Below, piece by piece: positions 10,501 to 22,810 of a DNA stretch of 64,000 bases (its first letter is position 1; every line of letters begins with the position of its first letter). The position numbers and the translations under genes are program-made. The DNA is from Magnetococcales bacterium (GTDB lineage: Bacteria; Pseudomonadota; Magnetococcia; Magnetococcales; Magnetaquicoccaceae). The notes below the pieces were generated by a model. That model searched no databases and was not told the DNA's origin. It saw only the letters and a program-made list of their open reading frames with translations. The DNA is taken from positions 1 through 64,000 of the forward strand of contig JADGAZ010000013.1 of assembly GCA_015231755.1 (NCBI GenBank), written 5' to 3'.

Positions 10501-12679
10501 CATCGAATTGGGGGATGCGCTGGGATTGCAGGCGGAATGGTTTCCACAGCCGATCCATGTATTGGACAACGCCTTGAGCGTCAACGTCACCGAGATCCAG
10601 GGGGAGCTGGTGGTGGAGTTCGACTACAGCACCGAGCTGTTCGATCCCGCCACCCTGGAACGCTGGAGCGGCCATTTCCACACCCTGCTGGCCTCCATGG
10701 TCGCCGACGCGCAAGGCATCACCCCGCCCACACCGGTACGCAACCTGCCCCTGCTCACGTCAAAAGAACGCCACCACATCTTGACCGCCTGGAATCAGCC
10801 CCGGTATCTGTCGTTCCGCCATGGCACGTTCGACGCCCTGCATCAAGGCGTCGAACGCCATGCCGTCGAGAACCCGGAGGCCATGGCCCTGCGCCTCGAT
10901 GACCGGGTTCTCAGTTATGGTGACCTCAACGCCCGCTCCAACCGGCTGGCCCATCACCTGATCCGCTCCGGGGTTGGCCCCGGCTCCCGGGTGGGGCTGC
11001 TGGTGGAACGCTCCTTGGAGATGATCGTGGCCCTGCTGGCCATTCTCAAGGCGGGCGGGGCCTATGTGCCCCTGGATCCGGAAACCCCCACGGCCCGACT
11101 GGCTTTCGTGATCGAAGACGCCGGATTCGCCGGCATCGTCACCCATGCCGCCCTGGCCCCCCGGCTGCCCCCATTGCCGAATCACGCGAATCAGGCGGCG
11201 CTCCGGGTGATCCTGGATGACTGCTGGTCAGCGCTGCCGGAATCCGACTCCGGCAATCCCGACCTCCCCATCCAGCCCGACCAGCCCGCCTATGTGATCT
11301 ACACCTCCGGATCCACCGGGGAACCCAAAGGGGTGGTGGTGGAGCATCACACCATCGTGCGCCACTGTCTGGATTACGGGGCCATGCTGGAAATCACTCC
11401 GGCGGATCGGGTGTTGCAGTTCAGCGCGTTGCATTTCGATTTTTCGGTGGAAGACATCTTCACCCCGTTTCTGGCCGGAGCCGGGCTGGTGTTGCGAGGT
11501 CCGGAGATCTGGACCGCCGCCGAGTTCAACCGTCAGGTGGGCCAGCACGGCATCACCCTGGCGGGTCTGACCCCGGCCTATCTGCAACCCCTGGTCCACG
11601 CCTGGGAAAACCATCCCCGCGAAGCCCCCCATAGCCAGCTCCGCTGCGTCACCGTCGGCGGAGACGCGGTGCCCAAGAGTCTGGTGGAGCAGTATCAACG
11701 CACCCCCATGGGGGCCGTACCCCTGTGGAACACCTACGGACCCACCGAAGCGGTGGTCACCGCCTTGGTGCATCCCATCGGCCCGGTAGCGCAAGAGACC
11801 CATCCCCGCGTTCCCATTGGCCGTCCGTTGGGACGACGTACCGCCTGCATTCTCGACCCCCAGGGGGAACCCCTGCCCATCGGGGTGCCCGGCGAACTGC
11901 ATCTGGGGGGCATGGAGTTGGCCAAGGGATATCTCAACCGCCCGGAACTGACCCGGGACCGTTTCATTCCCGACCCCTTCAGTCCCCATGCCGGCGCCCG
12001 GCTGTACAAAACCGGAGACCGTGCCCGTTATCTGCCGGACGGACAGATCGATTTTCTCGGGCGCATCGACACCCAAACCAAAATTCGCGGCTTTCGCATC
12101 GAGATGGGCGACATCGAATCCACCCTCACGCGCCACGCGGGGATCCGGGAGGCGGTGGTCCAACCCCATGTCCAAGAAAACGGGGAGACCATCCTGGTGG
12201 CCTATCTGGTCCACACCCGGCAACCGCCCCCCACGGATTCCCGGTTGCGCGCCCATCTGCAAACCCAGTTGCCGGACTACATGATCCCCTCCCATTTCAT
12301 CCACCTGGAGGCGCTGCCTCTGACCAGCAACGGCAAGGTGGACCGGCGGGCGCTGCCGGCACCGAAACGCGACTCCGCGGATCCGGATGATCTGGTGGCT
12401 CCCCGCACCCCCACGGAACAGACCATGGCCCGGATCTGGAGCGCCCTGCTGGACAGGACGGAAATCGGCATTCATCACAATTTCTTCGATCTGGGGGGCC
12501 ATTCGCTGCTGGCGGTTCAGGTCATCTCCCAGGTGCGCGACCGCCTGACGGTGGAGTTGCCCATCGGCCTTTTCTTTCAATATCCCACCATCGCCGGACT
12601 GGCCGAACGCATCGACGCCGCCTTGGGCATTGCCCTCAACGACCATTCCGACACGGAACGCGAGGAGTTCGTCTTTTGA
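4535..12679 (+). CDS. Hybrid PKS/NRPS: KS-AT-ACP-aminotransferase-C-A-PCP
   Basis: 2714 residues. An N-terminal helix (about 18-38) resembles a PKS docking coil. KS (about 42-470) has the triad C215, H350 and H390. AT (about 585-880) has S681 in GHSIGEY and HAVHS at 781, a malonyl-type motif. ACP carries S1003 in GADSL. After a Pro/Ala/Thr-rich linker comes a class III PLP aminotransferase (about 1200-1610, lysine K1445). C has HHILIDG at 1767. A (about 2100-2590) has [11 protein letters not shown] at 2256. PCP carries S2657. The aminotransferase placed after the ACP should convert the beta-keto thioester to a beta-amine, as in microcystin McyE, but without its C-methyltransferase. No KR or DH is present. 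The A-domain code reads about DFEGTGTVTK, which I cannot assign; Glu at the third position is often seen with amine side chains. Confidence 0.93.
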   Translation: MSQMSQEPSGSEANPLSSVKQALLAVREMSAKLKAMEATRSEPIAIIGASCRFPGQADSPEQFWELLKNGVDAITSVPPDRWNADAWHDPDPDKPGTISTRFGGFIGDPTPFDPQFFEISRREAASLDPQQRLLLELTWEALERANIPHEALRGQSAGVFVAMSNVDYALLMHKNRDPKEIDAYFITGNASSVAAGRLSYFLGVTGPSLSVDTACSSSLLATHLACQSLRQRECDLGLVAGVNRILIPEVSVNFSKGHMLAPDGRCKTFDARADGYARGEGCGALVLKRLSDALRDQDTILAVIRSSAVNQDGASGGLTIPSGLAQERVIRQALSNANLKPSQIDYVETHGTGTPLGDPIEVDALAKVFGSDRGADRPLMIGSVKTNFGHLESAAGMASLLKTTLALRHRAIPPHLHCHTPSPHIDWKKAPITVPNRLTPWPNTGSEPARAGISSFAFGGTNVHMILEEAPAPIAAAPSAAPLAPPPPLALLPLAAKSLPALQALARRHAAHLTDNPDQSWWDICHTAATGRTGFRHRLALVAPTTADAPLSEVLNHFAENRIDKTFMRGRASWGLVPGEESPTGLPPRIAFLFTGMGSQYLGMGRELYQSQPVFRETLDQCDDILRPWLTPSLLTVLHGTDPAPLNQPEYAHSAIFAVACALTRLWRSWGIEPSVVLGHSIGEYAAAWAAGMFSLEEGLRVIVQRGRLIGSLAAGGKMALVATGEEEVQRAIAPHAARVALAAINGPAYCTISGDGERVEQLLADFAEAGIPGQLLKSDHAVHSPLVEPILAEFEQLLTALPLTAPKLELITNLTGKRATAHMETPGYWRQQMRQPVRFADAILAARQAGCTAFVEIGAQPVLIGLGSMALRELTPEPLWLASLKEGQGEWSMLLRSLGTLYTHGASVEWKSFYRDYACQRVTLPTYPFQRSYCWYTETPTLPTPSQPEPVAEPVDMTTHTPSDNPGPRIPQRLQQLIAQQLRANPEEVDLHTPFLEMGADSLILMEILQAIDKRFGVRIAIRRIFEDLSTPDAVANHIAHALPADWCDPDDQAPAPAATPAAVTAAAPQTTTITPPPAPNVTTTATLAAATAPGSAIEQVVMRQLELMTQQLALLRGEPLPASPTAGIATPAGPLPTAPAKPQGQTGGHFASFHDQDASALTPSQQAFLDGFIQRYIQRTQTSRTRAEQERIHWADVRSLMGMRPETKRLSYPILSSEATESGFIDLDGNHYVDLASGFGAHLFGLKAPFITQAMQAQIEKGVHLGPQSAVSGEVARLIRELTGVERVAFCCTGTEAVMSAIRLARAATGRTRIAMFSGSYHGHSDGVLVMAGKVDGQACTVPMVPGVPPGPVAETLILNYDKPDALETIRAHADSLAAILVEPVPSRQPTLQPKAFLHQLRALTLELNIPLIFDEMITGFRIEAGGAQAHFGVEADLVTYGKVLGGGLPMGVVAGKARFIDQVDGGLWRFDDPDSFPSHETTLAGAGTFRRHPLSLAAALAILTRIKDEGPALHARLNQRAERLENDLHAFFQSKKVPVRIARFGSLFRFVQSGNFSYTYQPLEMDLLHYGLIEKGIYLWEGRTCFVSTAHTDLDMEQVVNAVKTTVEELLNAGFFPSAGHTPTPPAPVERILPLSDAQTQLWMLDQMHPDSSLCNLSFTNLELHGPLDPEALHEAARRVIQRHDALRTTIAPHAPQQTVLPAVAFTIPLTDLSHLDESARQAELTRWFQQEAATPIDITQPPPFRLTVIRLQPERHRLVFAAHHILIDGMSLVVLLRELFTLYTDLKQGISTPLPPAMPLDHYLNWRQACDRSVEMQPHEAYWLDQFSGPLPALELPWDRPPRQTSDYRAARAVLRIENTLYQSLKKVCAQFNSTLFMVLLSTYQLFLHRLSNQDELVVGILVLGRPPAAQKQPLIGYCSHILPLKSRLEGNPDFAAFLKGVKQTLLNALEHQNYPFARLIDRLQAQHHDAHTALMATTFNMDHPIELGDALGLQAEWFPQPIHVLDNALSVNVTEIQGELVVEFDYSTELFDPATLERWSGHFHTLLASMVADAQGITPPTPVRNLPLLTSKERHHILTAWNQPRYLSFRHGTFDALHQGVERHAVENPEAMALRLDDRVLSYGDLNARSNRLAHHLIRSGVGPGSRVGLLVERSLEMIVALLAILKAGGAYVPLDPETPTARLAFVIEDAGFAGIVTHAALAPRLPPLPNHANQAALRVILDDCWSALPESDSGNPDLPIQPDQPAYVIYTSGSTGEPKGVVVEHHTIVRHCLDYGAMLEITPADRVLQFSALHFDFSVEDIFTPFLAGAGLVLRGPEIWTAAEFNRQVGQHGITLAGLTPAYLQPLVHAWENHPREAPHSQLRCVTVGGDAVPKSLVEQYQRTPMGAVPLWNTYGPTEAVVTALVHPIGPVAQETHPRVPIGRPLGRRTACILDPQGEPLPIGVPGELHLGGMELAKGYLNRPELTRDRFIPDPFSPHAGARLYKTGDRARYLPDGQIDFLGRIDTQTKIRGFRIEMGDIESTLTRHAGIREAVVQPHVQENGETILVAYLVHTRQPPPTDSRLRAHLQTQLPDYMIPSHFIHLEALPLTSNGKVDRRALPAPKRDSADPDDLVAPRTPTEQTMARIWSALLDRTEIGIHHNFFDLGGHSLLAVQVISQVRDRLTVELPIGLFFQYPTIAGLAERIDAALGIALNDHSDTEREEFVF

Positions 12680-15600
12680 GCCACTCATCCCCCTCCATCG
12701 AATCCCTGCTTTCCGAACTGCGCGGCCTGGGCATCGCCGTACTGGCCGACGGGGAGAATCTGCGGGTCAGCGCCCCCAAAAACAGCATGACCGCCGCCTT
12801 GCGCCAACAGGTGGCCGACCGCAAAACCGAGCTTTTGGCCCATCTCCGGCACGAAGCCGCCCAAAGCGCCACCATCCGGATCACCCAACCGGAAGCCGGA
12901 GCCCGCACCATTCCGGTCGTGCCCCGTCATCCGGATCAGGAGTTGCCCCTCTCTTTCGCCCAGCAACGGTTGTGGTTTCTGGATCAACTGGAAAGCGGCT
13001 CCACCTGGAACATCCCCGCCGCCTTGCGCATGACCGGCCCGTTGAACCGCGCCGCGCTCACCCACGCCTTGAATGATCTGGTGGCCCGTCACGAGGTGTT
13101 GCGCACCTCTTTCGGCAAAGGACGCGACGGGGAGACCCCCATCCAGATCATCGCCCCTCCGGCGCTTGTGGCGCTGCCGGTGATCGACCTGGAACCCCTG
13201 GACCCGGAACAGCAGCAAGCCGAAGTGCGACGCTGGATCACCCAGGGAGAGGATTACCGATTCGATCTGGCCACCGGCCCCCTGATGTGGGTCCACCTGT
13301 TGCGGCTCTCCGACACCGCTCATCTGCTGCTTTTGACCCTGCACCACATCATCGCCGATGGCTGGTCCGTGGGGGTGTTGATCCACGAGGTGGCGGCGCT
13401 GTATGCCCGGCATGCCGGCTCTCCGGCTCCCGTGGCCCTGCCGGAGTTGCCGATCCAGTACGCGGATTTCGCCGTCTGGCAACGGGGCTGGTTGCAAGAA
13501 GGGGAGCTGGACCGTCAACTCGCCTACTGGCAAAAAACCCTGACCGGCGCCCCGGCCCTGTTGGAACTGCCCACGGACCGGCCCCGACCGGCGCAACAGA
13601 CCTTTCGCGGCGCGGTGGAGCGCTTCTCCTTCGGTCCCGCCCTCACCCAGGGGTTGCGCCAGTTGAGCCGCGACAACCAAACCACCTTGTTCATGACCCT
13701 GCTGGGTGGGTTCACGGTGCTGCTGTCTCGTTACAGCGGACAGTCCGACCTCGTGGTCGGCTCGCCGGTGGCCAACCGCAACCGGGCCGAACTGGAAGGC
13801 TTGATCGGATTTTTCGTCAATACCCTGGTGTTGCGCCTGGATCTCTCCCGGGAACCCACCTTCCGCACCCTGCTGCAACAGATCCGCCAGACCACCCTGG
13901 ATGCCTACGCCCATCAGGATGTGCCTTTCGAGCATCTGGTGGAACGGCTCAAACCGACCCGCACCCGCAGTTACTCGCCGTTGTTCCAGGTGATGTTCAT
14001 CCTGCAAAACACCCCGGAAACCCGGCTCGAACTGCCGGAGATGACCATTCACCTGCAAGACCAGGAACAGATCCCGGCCAAATACGATCTGCTCCTGGGC
14101 ATGGAAGAGCATGCCTCCGGCCTCAAAGGAGAGTTCGAGTACAATACCGACCTGTTCGATCCGACCACCATCCAGCGCATGATCGGACATTTGGAAACCG
14201 TACTGCACGCCGCCGTTCACAATCCGGATCAATCCTGCGCCCGCATGCCCCTGCTGACTCCGGGGGAATACCAGCTCATGGTCCATGACTGGAACCGCTC
14301 CCCCTGTCCGGAACCGGAGACCACCTGTCTGCACACCCTGATCGAAGCCCAGGTGGCCCGCACTCCCGAGGCTCCCGCTTTGGTCTTTGAAGGCACGACC
14401 CTCAGCTACCACGCCCTCAACCAGCAAGCCAACCAACTGGCCCACCACCTGATCGCCCTCGGCGTGCAGCCGGGCACCCTGGTGGGCATCTGCCTGGATC
14501 GGTCGCTGCAAACGGTCATCGGAGTGCTGGCGATTCTCAAGGCGGGGGGGGCCTATGTGCCCATGGATCCCTATCATCCACCGGAACGGCTCTCCTTGCT
14601 GATCGAAGACGCCCGACTGGCCTTCCTGGTGACCCAAAGCCCGATCCTGGCCCGGCTGCCCGCCCATCAGGCCCGCACCATTCTGCTGGACTCGGAAGCC
14701 GAAACCATTCGCAGCCGCCCCGCCACCAATCCCGACACCCGGGTCACGCCACTGCATCCCACCTATGTCATCTACACCTCCGGCTCCACCGGACGGCCCA
14801 AAGGGGTGGTGATCCGTCACGACCGGCTGGTGCGCATGTTCCTGGTGATGCGGGAGTGGTACCAGTTCGACGCCCGGGATGTCTGGTCCCTGTTTCACGC
14901 CTTCTCGTTCGATTTTTCCGTCTGGGAGATGTGGGGCGCGTTGCTGTTCGGGGGACGGTTGGTGGTGGTCTCCCGGGATACCGCCCGCTCCCCGGAGGCG
15001 TTTTACGAGCTGTTGCACAGCGAACGGATCACCATCCTCAACAACAACCCCTCGGTGTTCCAGGCCCTGACCAACCTGGAAGAGTCGGGTCACGCCAAAC
15101 CCTTGAGCCTGCGGCTGGTGATCTTCGGGGCCGAGCCTCTCAAGCTGCAAAACCTCAAACCCTGGTTCGACCGCCACGGGGACCAAACCCCGCAACTGAT
15201 CAATCTGTATGGCATCACCGAATCCACGGTCCACACCACCTATCACGCCTTGAGTCGCGCCGATCTGGAGCAGCCCCATCTGCGCATCGGCCCCCCCCGC
15301 GCCGAACTGCACCCGTTGTACATCCTGGATGACCACCTGCAACCCGTGCCCATCGGGGTGCCGGGGATTCTGTACGCCGGAGGCATCGGACTGGCCACCG
15401 GTTATCTCAACCAGCCGGAGTTGACCGCCAAGGCCTTTCTGCCGGATCCCTTCAATCCCCACCCGGACAGCCGTTTGCAACGCACCGGGGATCTGGCCCG
15501 TTTTCTGCCGGATGGCAACATCCACTTTCTGGGACGCAAGGATTATCAGGTGAAGGTGCGGGGATTCCGCATCGAACTCGGAGAGATCGAAGCCAATCTG

Positions 15601-18600
15601 GCCCAACACCCGGACCTCTACGAAGCCGCCGCCACCACCTGGGAGCCGCAACCGGGAGACAAACGGCTGGTGGCCTATGTGGAGGTGGAAAAGGGACACA
15701 CTCCCCCCACCGCCGCAGAACTGCGGGCCTATCTCAAACGCAAGCTGCCGGATTACATGGTTCCGGCCCTTTTCCAGATCCTGGAGGCCCTGCCCCGCTC
15801 CCCGAACGGCAAGGTGGACCGGCGTCTGCTCACCCCTCCGGCCAGCGACGACGCCCCTGCGACCCCGGCCAGCCAGGACCCGTTGCGCACCCCCACCGAA
15901 GAGATGGTCGCCGCCACCTGGGGCGCGTTGCTGAATCGCCCACGGGTCAACCGCGCGGATCATTTTTTCGAACTGGGGGGACACTCCCTGATGGCCACAC
16001 GGGTCATGGCCCGGCTGCGGGATCTGTTCGCGCTGGATCTGCCCCTGACTTTGCTGTTCGACCACCCCACCGTGGCGGATATGAGCGCCCAGATCGACAC
16101 CGCGCGCCTGCAATCCAATCGCATGCCCCCGCCCCCTCCGATCCGGATCGCCGCCAAGGATGCCGCTTTGCCCCTGTCGTTTTCCCAGCAACGGTTGTGG
16201 TTTCTGGAACAACTGGAAGGGGGACTGGCTACCTATCACATGCCCGGCGCCATGGCCCTGACCGGCTCCCTGGACGCCAACGCCCTGGAACGAGCGATCC
16301 ATGCCATCATCCGGCGTCACGAATCCCTGCGCACCACCTTCCAGGTGATCGACGGGGATCCGGTGCAACGGATCCTGCCCCCGGTGGATCGGCCCATCAC
16401 CCGCATTCCACTGCCGCCGGGAGAGAGCGTGCAACAACTGGGCAGCGCCGAAATGCAAAAGCCTTTCGACCTGACCCGCGACTTCATGCTGCGGGCCACC
16501 CTGATCGAAACCGGCCCCCAGGACCACACCCTGCTGTTCACCTTTCACCACATCGCGGCGGACGGCTGGTCCATCACGATTTTCATCAGTGAATTGATCC
16601 AACTGTACAACGCCTTTCTCCAGGGTCAGCCGGATCCCCTGCCCCCGCTGCCGATTCAATACGCGGATTACAGCCAATGGCAACGGCAATGGCTCCAGGG
16701 TCCAGTCCTCGACACCCAGTTGGCCTACTGGAAACACCATCTGGCGGATGCCCCGGTGTTGCTGGAACTGCCCACCGACCGGCTGCGCCCGCCGATCCAG
16801 ACCTATCATGGCGCCGACGCCTATTTCCACGTGGATCCGGAGATCGCGCAGGGCATCGCCCGCTTGAGCCGCGACACCGGCACCACGGTGTTCATGACCC
16901 TGCTGGCCGCTTTCACCACCCTGCTGGGTCGTTTGAGCGATCAGCAGGATGTGATCGTCGGCACCCCGGTGGCCAACCGCAACCGCCCGGAAACCGAAGG
17001 ATTGATCGGCTTTTTCGTCAACACCCTGGCGTTGCGGGTGGATCTCTCCGGGGATCCGGCCTTCCGGGAGCTGCTGGCCCGGGTACGACGCACCACCCTG
17101 GACGCCTTCGCCCATCAAGACATCCCCTTCGAGCAACTGGTGGAAGCCCTGCAACCCACCCGCAACTTGAGCCACGCTCCGTTGTTCCAGGTGCTGTTCG
17201 CGCTCCAAAACGCCCCCTTCACGCCTTTGGAGATGACCGGCCTGACCATCACGCCCCTGGATCTTTACGGCAAATCGGCCAAATTCGACATCTCCCTCTC
17301 CATGGAAGAGACAGATCAGGGGATGACCGGCAACATCGAGTACAACACCGATCTGTTCGACGCCGCCACCATCCAACGCATGATCGGCCATTTCAAAAAC
17401 CTGCTGGCCAGTCTGGTGGCCCAGCCGGAACTCTCCCTCTCCCGGCTGCCCATGTTGAGCGCCGCCGAACGGCATCAACTGCTGGAAACCTGGAACGACA
17501 CCCACGCAGACTATCCCAACCGTCATCTCTGCCTGCATCAGTTGTTTGAAGAGCAGGCGCTGCGCACTCCGGAAGCCACCGCCTTGGTGTGCGACGATGG
17601 CCGCAGCCTGTCGTATGCGGCCTTGAACCGCAAAGCCAACCAACTGGCCCACCATCTGCGCGCCCTCGGGGTCGGGCCGGACAATCTGGTGGGCATCTGC
17701 CTGGAACGCAACCAGGAGCTGGTGATCGCCCTGCTGGCCACCCTCAAGGCCGGAGGGGCCTATGTGCCCCTGGATCCCAACTATCCCCAGGATCGCATCG
17801 CCTTCATGCTCGACGACATGCAACAAGGGGATACGGGCGCCCATGGTCCGGTGCTTTTGACCCAGCAATCGATCCGGCCCCAACTGCCCCCGACCCGGGC
17901 GCGGGTGATCAGCCTGGATGGCCCGGAGGCTCAGACCATCGCCGCTCTGAGTACCGACACCCCCGCGCCCCTGGCCACACCCGACCATCTGGCCTATGTG
18001 ATCTACACCTCCGGCTCCACCGGACGGCCCAAAGGGGTGGCCATCGAACACCACAGCCCCGTGACCCTGATCCATTGGACCCAGGGCTATTACGAACGCG
18101 CCTGGTTCGATCAGGTGCTGGCTTCGACTTCCATCTGCTTTGACCTGTCGGTATTCGAGTTGTTTGTCCCGTTGAGCTGGGGCGGCACCATCGTCTTGGT
18201 GCGAGACGCCTTAGCCCTGCCCGCAGCGGTGGAAGCCGGACACCGGATTACCCTGATCAACACCGTGCCTTCGGCCATGGCCGCGCTGCTGCGTCTGGGA
18301 CCGCTGCCGGAATCGGTCAAACTGATCATTTTGGCCGGGGAACCCTTCAAGGACACCCTGGCCCACGGCATCTACGCCAATCCGTCGGTGCTGCATTTCT
18401 ACAATCTTTACGGACCCTCCGAGGATACCACCTACTCCACCTACGCCCGCATTCCGGCGGATCTTCAAGGTGCCCCCTCCATCGGTCGGCCCATCGCCAA
18501 CACCCAGGCCTACATCCTGGATCACCACCTGGAACCGGTTCCCGTGGGGGTGGTGGGAGAACTCCTGTTAAGCGGCGACGGACTGGCCCGGGCCTATCTC

Positions 18601-20730
18601 AATCGGCCCGATCTGACCGCCGAAAAGTTCATCCCCAACCCCTTCCGCCCCGGCACCCGCCTGTACAAAACCGGGGATCTGGCCCGCTACCGTCCGGACG
18701 GCTCCATCGATTTTCTCGGACGGCGGGATCATCAGGTCAAGGTACGGGGATTCCGCATCGAACTGGGAGAGGTGGAAAACGCGCTCCAGCAACATCCCGA
18801 CATCCGGGAAACGGTGGTACTGGTACGCGGCGACTCCAACGACAGCCGTTATCTGGCGGCCTACGTGGTGCCCCGGGTCTCCCCCGGCCCCACTGCGGGG
18901 GATCTGCGCGCCCACCTGAAAAAACGGGTGCCGGATTACATGGTACCGGCCATCTTCGTTCTCATGCCCGACGGCCTGCCCCTCACCGCCAACGGCAAGC
19001 TGGACCGCAAGGCCCTGCCGGATCCGGAACGGTCCCGGGAAGGACTGGAAACCACCCTGGCCGCACCCCGCACCCACAAGGAACGGCTCCTGACCCGCCT
19101 GTGGCAAGAGGTGCTGGGTGTGGAACGGGTGGGGATCCACGACAATTTCTTCGAGCTGGGGGGTGACTCCATCTTGAGCATCCAGATCGTGGCCCGGGCC
19201 CGTCAGGCCGGGGTAAACCTGACCCTGCGCCAGATCTTCCAGCATCAAACCATCGCCGAACTGGCCCTGATGGCCGACCAGACCAGCGCCGTTCAGGCCG
19301 AACAGGGCACCATCACCGGTCCGGTGCCCCTGACCGCCATTCAACGCTGGTTCCTGGATCGTCACACCCCGGCCCCCCACCATTTCAATCAGTCCCATCT
19401 GCTCGTCACCCCGCCCCACATGTCGGCGCCATGGCTGAAAGTGGCGGTGGGACAACTGCTGATGTGGCACGACGCCTTGCGCGCCCGTTTCGTGTACCAA
19501 GGAGACGTCTGGCATCAAGAGATCGCCCCCCCGGATGACGCCATTCCCTTCACGGTGGAAAATCTCGCCGCCCGGCCCCCGGAGCAATGGCAATCCACCA
19601 TCGAAGCCCACGCCGAACGTCTGCAATCCACCCTGGACCTGACCCATGGCCCCCTGGTGCGCGTGGTCTTCTTCCAAGGCCCAGACCATCAGCCGGGACG
19701 GTTGCTGTTCATCATCCACCACCTGGTCATCGACGGCGTATCCTGGCGCATCTTGCTGGAAGACCTGGAAACCGCCTACGAACAGGCCGCCCAGGGGCAA
19801 ACCGTCGCGCTTCCATCCAAAACCTCCTCTTTCCGGCAATGGGCGCAGCGGATCACCGCGCCCGCCTTCCTGGAAACCCTGCAACCGGAGCTGGACCACT
19901 GGCAACCCGTCGCCACCCGATCCTGCGCCGCATTGCCCCTGGACTGGCCCGACAACCGCTCCCAAAACACCGTGGCCAGCGTGGCCTCCATCCGGGTCGC
20001 TCTGGATCCCGAAGAGACCAATGCCCTGCTGCGCACCATTCCGGCTCTGTTTCACACCCAGATCAACGATCTGCTTCTGTCCGCCCTGGCCCAGGCCCTG
20101 CGCCAGTGGAGCCGACAGGATGGCCCTTTTCGGGTGGACATGGAAGGACATGGCCGGGAGGAGCTGTTCGAGGATCTGGACATCTCCCGCACGGTGGGAT
20201 GGTTCACCGCCTTGTTCCCGATCCTGCTGGATCCCGGCACCCCGGAGGCGTGGCCCGCTGGCACCCTCCAAAAAACCACCGCGACCCTGCAAGCCACCCC
20301 CCGCCACGGCATCGGCCACGGGCTGCTGCGCCATGTTCAGGATACACCCCTGCGCGCCACCCCCAATGCCGAGCTGAGTTTCAACTATTTCGGCCAATAC
20401 GACGCCATGCTGGGCGAGTCGCGCCTGTTCACCCTGGCCGCGGAATCCATCGGCTCCACCATCGCCCCGCACGCCCCCCGCAGTCACATCCTGGAACTCA
20501 ACGGATTCGTCACCGCGGGACGCATGCAATGGGAATTAAGCTTCAGCACCGCCCTGCATCGCCCGGAAACCATCCAACGGTTGGCGGATCTTTTTGTCAG
20601 CGCCTTGCGGCAATGGGTTCAACAGGGTCTGGGTCCGGTGGCGCCGGTCCATACCGCTCCTCCTGAGGAATGGACCGGGGAAAGTCTGGATCCGGACGAA
20701 CTGGACGCCTTGTTGGATGAACTGAACTGA
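12676..20730 (+). CDS. NRPS: docking-C-A-PCP-C-A-PCP-E
   Basis: 2684 residues from a TTG at 12676, which overlaps the previous stop by 4 bases and has GAGGAG 8 bases upstream. Residues 5-55 are a TubC-type N-terminal docking domain. C1 has HHIIADG at 223; A1 has [11 protein letters not shown] at 700; PCP1 carries S1104 in GGHSL. C2 has HHIAADG at 1291; A2 has YTSGSTG at 1777; PCP2 carries S2165 in GGDSI, the form usual before an epimerase. The E domain (about 2225-2650) has HHLVIDG at 2348, [11 protein letters not shown] and FNYFGQ. The A1 code reads about DFWNIGLVHK, one residue from the known threonine code DFWNIGMVHK. A2 reads about DLFNIALTYK, close to alanine/glycine codes. The chain should end in a D-residue. 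No thioesterase or reductase follows E. Confidence 0.93.
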   Translation: MSHSSPSIESLLSELRGLGIAVLADGENLRVSAPKNSMTAALRQQVADRKTELLAHLRHEAAQSATIRITQPEAGARTIPVVPRHPDQELPLSFAQQRLWFLDQLESGSTWNIPAALRMTGPLNRAALTHALNDLVARHEVLRTSFGKGRDGETPIQIIAPPALVALPVIDLEPLDPEQQQAEVRRWITQGEDYRFDLATGPLMWVHLLRLSDTAHLLLLTLHHIIADGWSVGVLIHEVAALYARHAGSPAPVALPELPIQYADFAVWQRGWLQEGELDRQLAYWQKTLTGAPALLELPTDRPRPAQQTFRGAVERFSFGPALTQGLRQLSRDNQTTLFMTLLGGFTVLLSRYSGQSDLVVGSPVANRNRAELEGLIGFFVNTLVLRLDLSREPTFRTLLQQIRQTTLDAYAHQDVPFEHLVERLKPTRTRSYSPLFQVMFILQNTPETRLELPEMTIHLQDQEQIPAKYDLLLGMEEHASGLKGEFEYNTDLFDPTTIQRMIGHLETVLHAAVHNPDQSCARMPLLTPGEYQLMVHDWNRSPCPEPETTCLHTLIEAQVARTPEAPALVFEGTTLSYHALNQQANQLAHHLIALGVQPGTLVGICLDRSLQTVIGVLAILKAGGAYVPMDPYHPPERLSLLIEDARLAFLVTQSPILARLPAHQARTILLDSEAETIRSRPATNPDTRVTPLHPTYVIYTSGSTGRPKGVVIRHDRLVRMFLVMREWYQFDARDVWSLFHAFSFDFSVWEMWGALLFGGRLVVVSRDTARSPEAFYELLHSERITILNNNPSVFQALTNLEESGHAKPLSLRLVIFGAEPLKLQNLKPWFDRHGDQTPQLINLYGITESTVHTTYHALSRADLEQPHLRIGPPRAELHPLYILDDHLQPVPIGVPGILYAGGIGLATGYLNQPELTAKAFLPDPFNPHPDSRLQRTGDLARFLPDGNIHFLGRKDYQVKVRGFRIELGEIEANLAQHPDLYEAAATTWEPQPGDKRLVAYVEVEKGHTPPTAAELRAYLKRKLPDYMVPALFQILEALPRSPNGKVDRRLLTPPASDDAPATPASQDPLRTPTEEMVAATWGALLNRPRVNRADHFFELGGHSLMATRVMARLRDLFALDLPLTLLFDHPTVADMSAQIDTARLQSNRMPPPPPIRIAAKDAALPLSFSQQRLWFLEQLEGGLATYHMPGAMALTGSLDANALERAIHAIIRRHESLRTTFQVIDGDPVQRILPPVDRPITRIPLPPGESVQQLGSAEMQKPFDLTRDFMLRATLIETGPQDHTLLFTFHHIAADGWSITIFISELIQLYNAFLQGQPDPLPPLPIQYADYSQWQRQWLQGPVLDTQLAYWKHHLADAPVLLELPTDRLRPPIQTYHGADAYFHVDPEIAQGIARLSRDTGTTVFMTLLAAFTTLLGRLSDQQDVIVGTPVANRNRPETEGLIGFFVNTLALRVDLSGDPAFRELLARVRRTTLDAFAHQDIPFEQLVEALQPTRNLSHAPLFQVLFALQNAPFTPLEMTGLTITPLDLYGKSAKFDISLSMEETDQGMTGNIEYNTDLFDAATIQRMIGHFKNLLASLVAQPELSLSRLPMLSAAERHQLLETWNDTHADYPNRHLCLHQLFEEQALRTPEATALVCDDGRSLSYAALNRKANQLAHHLRALGVGPDNLVGICLERNQELVIALLATLKAGGAYVPLDPNYPQDRIAFMLDDMQQGDTGAHGPVLLTQQSIRPQLPPTRARVISLDGPEAQTIAALSTDTPAPLATPDHLAYVIYTSGSTGRPKGVAIEHHSPVTLIHWTQGYYERAWFDQVLASTSICFDLSVFELFVPLSWGGTIVLVRDALALPAAVEAGHRITLINTVPSAMAALLRLGPLPESVKLIILAGEPFKDTLAHGIYANPSVLHFYNLYGPSEDTTYSTYARIPADLQGAPSIGRPIANTQAYILDHHLEPVPVGVVGELLLSGDGLARAYLNRPDLTAEKFIPNPFRPGTRLYKTGDLARYRPDGSIDFLGRRDHQVKVRGFRIELGEVENALQQHPDIRETVVLVRGDSNDSRYLAAYVVPRVSPGPTAGDLRAHLKKRVPDYMVPAIFVLMPDGLPLTANGKLDRKALPDPERSREGLETTLAAPRTHKERLLTRLWQEVLGVERVGIHDNFFELGGDSILSIQIVARARQAGVNLTLRQIFQHQTIAELALMADQTSAVQAEQGTITGPVPLTAIQRWFLDRHTPAPHHFNQSHLLVTPPHMSAPWLKVAVGQLLMWHDALRARFVYQGDVWHQEIAPPDDAIPFTVENLAARPPEQWQSTIEAHAERLQSTLDLTHGPLVRVVFFQGPDHQPGRLLFIIHHLVIDGVSWRILLEDLETAYEQAAQGQTVALPSKTSSFRQWAQRITAPAFLETLQPELDHWQPVATRSCAALPLDWPDNRSQNTVASVASIRVALDPEETNALLRTIPALFHTQINDLLLSALAQALRQWSRQDGPFRVDMEGHGREELFEDLDISRTVGWFTALFPILLDPGTPEAWPAGTLQKTTATLQATPRHGIGHGLLRHVQDTPLRATPNAELSFNYFGQYDAMLGESRLFTLAAESIGSTIAPHAPRSHILELNGFVTAGRMQWELSFSTALHRPETIQRLADLFVSALRQWVQQGLGPVAPVHTAPPEEWTGESLDPDELDALLDELN

Positions 20731-20796
20731 AACCATGCAATCTTTGCTAGAGAAGCTCTTTAAATTGAAGTGTTGATCGGTTATCATGATCCTGCG

Positions 20797-20825
20797 TTGC
20801 GCATCAATCAACTATGGCATAAAAA
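20797..20825 (+). promoter_or_regulatory. Possible promoter of the TolC-like gene
   Basis: TTGCGC at 20797-20802 and TAAAAA at 20820-20825 are separated by 17 bases, about 50 bases before the ATG at 20876. The match to sigma-70 boxes is only moderate. The 145 bases between the NRPS stop and this gene make a separate promoter plausible. Confidence 0.3.
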
Positions 20826-20875
20826 TTGCGTATCGCATTGCCATCGATTCCCATCTCTTGAATAATGAGATCATC

Positions 20876-22705
20876 ATGAAACAAACCAAACCATTTTTCT
20901 GGATTCTCCCTTCGCTTCTCCCCGTGCTGCTCGGTGGACCAACACCGGCCATGGCCGCCGAACGCGTCAGTCTGCAAGAAGAAATTTTCAAGACCATGAC
21001 CCCCACTCCGGAAGAACAGAATGGAAAATGGGGCATTGTGGACGCCATCAAAATGGCCATGGAAAACGACAACAATGTCGAAGTGATCACGGCCAAAGGG
21101 ATGCGTGAAGTGGCCGCCGGTGAATACCAGGAAAAAAGCGGGGCCTTCAATCCCACCTTCGGTTTCACCATGGAAAACAGCCAGAACATCACCCCGGTAC
21201 CATCCTGGGTGCAACAGCAATACAACGCCTTGAAGGCCCAGGAGGCCGCGTTGCCAGGAGGTTCCGCCCCCGCTCTGGCCCGGGCCTTAAGCGCACAGGC
21301 CGCACGTGCGGAACAGGGCAATGGTACCTTCACCGGCTCTGACATGAAGAACCTCTACGACGTGCAACAGATGTCCGCCGGTCTGCGGGCTTTGTACGAC
21401 GCCTCCATCGAAAAGAATGTCCACAAGTCCACAGCCGTGGCCTCCATGAAACAGTTCTATCGTCCCGGCTTCTTTGCCAAGATCGAAACCATCCTGGACC
21501 GCACCGATCCGGTCAACTATTACGATGTGGGGGCCCAGGGCGCCGGCGCCACCAACATCGGCATCACCCAGGTTTCGATCCGCATCCCCCTGCTGCGCAA
21601 CAGCGGTCCGGACGCCTATCAATGGACCGTGGAAGAAAAAGAGAAAAAACTCGGTTACGAATCCAAAAAGCAGGATTACCGTCACGCGGTCGCCAACCGG
21701 GTCCGCAACGTGGCCAAGGCCTATTGGGACTACAAGGAGGCCATGGAAAAACAAGACATCCTGCGGGTGTCGGAAAAACTGGTCACCAAATGGGCAGAGT
21801 CCGCCAAGGGCAAGGCCGCCCGGGCCACCAAAGGCAACAAGGATGAAGTCAATACCCTGACCGCCCGTCTGGCCTCCGAATCTTTGGCTCTGGAAGAGGG
21901 ACGCTCCAAGGTCTACGCCGCCAAAAACGCCCTGGCGGAAGCCGTGGGCATCTCTGTGGAAGATTTGACAGCCAAAGGCTATCCCGCCGACGATTTTCCG
22001 ACGGTTTCGACCAATGTCGAAGACAAGGCCCTCATCAAACGGTTGATGGTTCTGTCCCAGTCGGAACGGTCCGACCTGCTGGCCGCCAAACTGACCGAAG
22101 AGCAATCCAACGTCTTGCTGACCAAAGCCAAAAAGGATCTGCTGCCCAATCTGGTGGTGGATGCCACCGGTGGCGTCATGGGGGGCAATGTGGATGGCTC
22201 CACTCTGAGCAACGCCATGGACGGCTTTACCGACAATGTGGTCTCGCCGAACTGGAAAGTGGGTGTGACCTTTGAATATCCCTTCGGCAACGATGCGGCC
22301 CAGGGTATGGTCACGCAACGCAACATGGCGGTGATGCGGGATTCCATGCTGCTGGAAGAGAAAAACCGTACCGTTCAGATGAGCGTGAAAAAAAGCCTGA
22401 ACGACCTCAAACACTCGATTCCGAGCGTGGATCTGGCGAAAAAATCCATCAAAAACTACTGGCCGAGCGTGGAAGGCTCTTTGGAGAAATACAACGCCCA
22501 AAGACAAAACGCTCCGCTTTCCACCTTGATGGATCTGCTCAGCCTGGAAGAAAAACTCAAAGACGCCCTCACCAAACACATCGAGGCCAAAAGCTCTCTG
22601 GCCAAATCGTTGGTGGATGTCCGTTTCGCCACCGGCACCCTGCTGCCCAAAACCGAAGGCGACCAGTTCGTCATTGGCAAGGAAGCCATCGCCACCCTGC
22701 CGTAA
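20876..22705 (+). CDS. TolC-family outer membrane efflux protein
   Basis: 609 residues from the ATG at 20876. The frame stays open upstream to 20786, but only this start gives a signal peptide: MKQTKPFFWILPSLLPVLL ending near AMA-AE. The mature part has the long helical repeats of outer membrane efflux proteins (WGIVDAIKMAMENDNNVEVI; VANRVRNVAKAYWDYKEAME; KLTEEQSNVLLTKAKKDLLPNL). It is longer than E. coli TolC because of insertions around residues 90-180. It should form the outer membrane channel for export of the cluster's peptide with the ABC transporter at 23944. No periplasmic adaptor gene is nearby. Confidence 0.85.
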   Translation: MKQTKPFFWILPSLLPVLLGGPTPAMAAERVSLQEEIFKTMTPTPEEQNGKWGIVDAIKMAMENDNNVEVITAKGMREVAAGEYQEKSGAFNPTFGFTMENSQNITPVPSWVQQQYNALKAQEAALPGGSAPALARALSAQAARAEQGNGTFTGSDMKNLYDVQQMSAGLRALYDASIEKNVHKSTAVASMKQFYRPGFFAKIETILDRTDPVNYYDVGAQGAGATNIGITQVSIRIPLLRNSGPDAYQWTVEEKEKKLGYESKKQDYRHAVANRVRNVAKAYWDYKEAMEKQDILRVSEKLVTKWAESAKGKAARATKGNKDEVNTLTARLASESLALEEGRSKVYAAKNALAEAVGISVEDLTAKGYPADDFPTVSTNVEDKALIKRLMVLSQSERSDLLAAKLTEEQSNVLLTKAKKDLLPNLVVDATGGVMGGNVDGSTLSNAMDGFTDNVVSPNWKVGVTFEYPFGNDAAQGMVTQRNMAVMRDSMLLEEKNRTVQMSVKKSLNDLKHSIPSVDLAKKSIKNYWPSVEGSLEKYNAQRQNAPLSTLMDLLSLEEKLKDALTKHIEAKSSLAKSLVDVRFATGTLLPKTEGDQFVIGKEAIATLP

Positions 22706-22718
22706 CCTCGTCGCATAC

Positions 22719-22770
22719 CAAAAAAACGCCCCCGTCAGAGTCCGTTCAATCGCTGGACTCTGACGGGGGC
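22719..22770 (-). terminator. Intrinsic terminator of the sulfotransferase gene (possibly bidirectional)
   Basis: Arms at 22728-22743 and 22755-22770 are perfectly complementary over 16 bases around an 11-base loop. On the minus strand the stem is followed by a run of seven T (A7 at 22720-22726 on the plus strand). It therefore ends the sulfotransferase transcript. The stem may also stop plus-strand reading from the TolC-like gene, although no T run follows on that side. Confidence 0.85.
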
Positions 22771-22810
22771 GGCATGCCTTTCGGGTATCAGCCCATGCGA
22801 ATCACGGGGA

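Noticed and set aside
12685-18075. 1796-residue open frame on the minus strand inside the NRPS gene
   Set aside because: Antisense shadow; the sequence mirrors repeated NRPS domains and shows no domain of its own.
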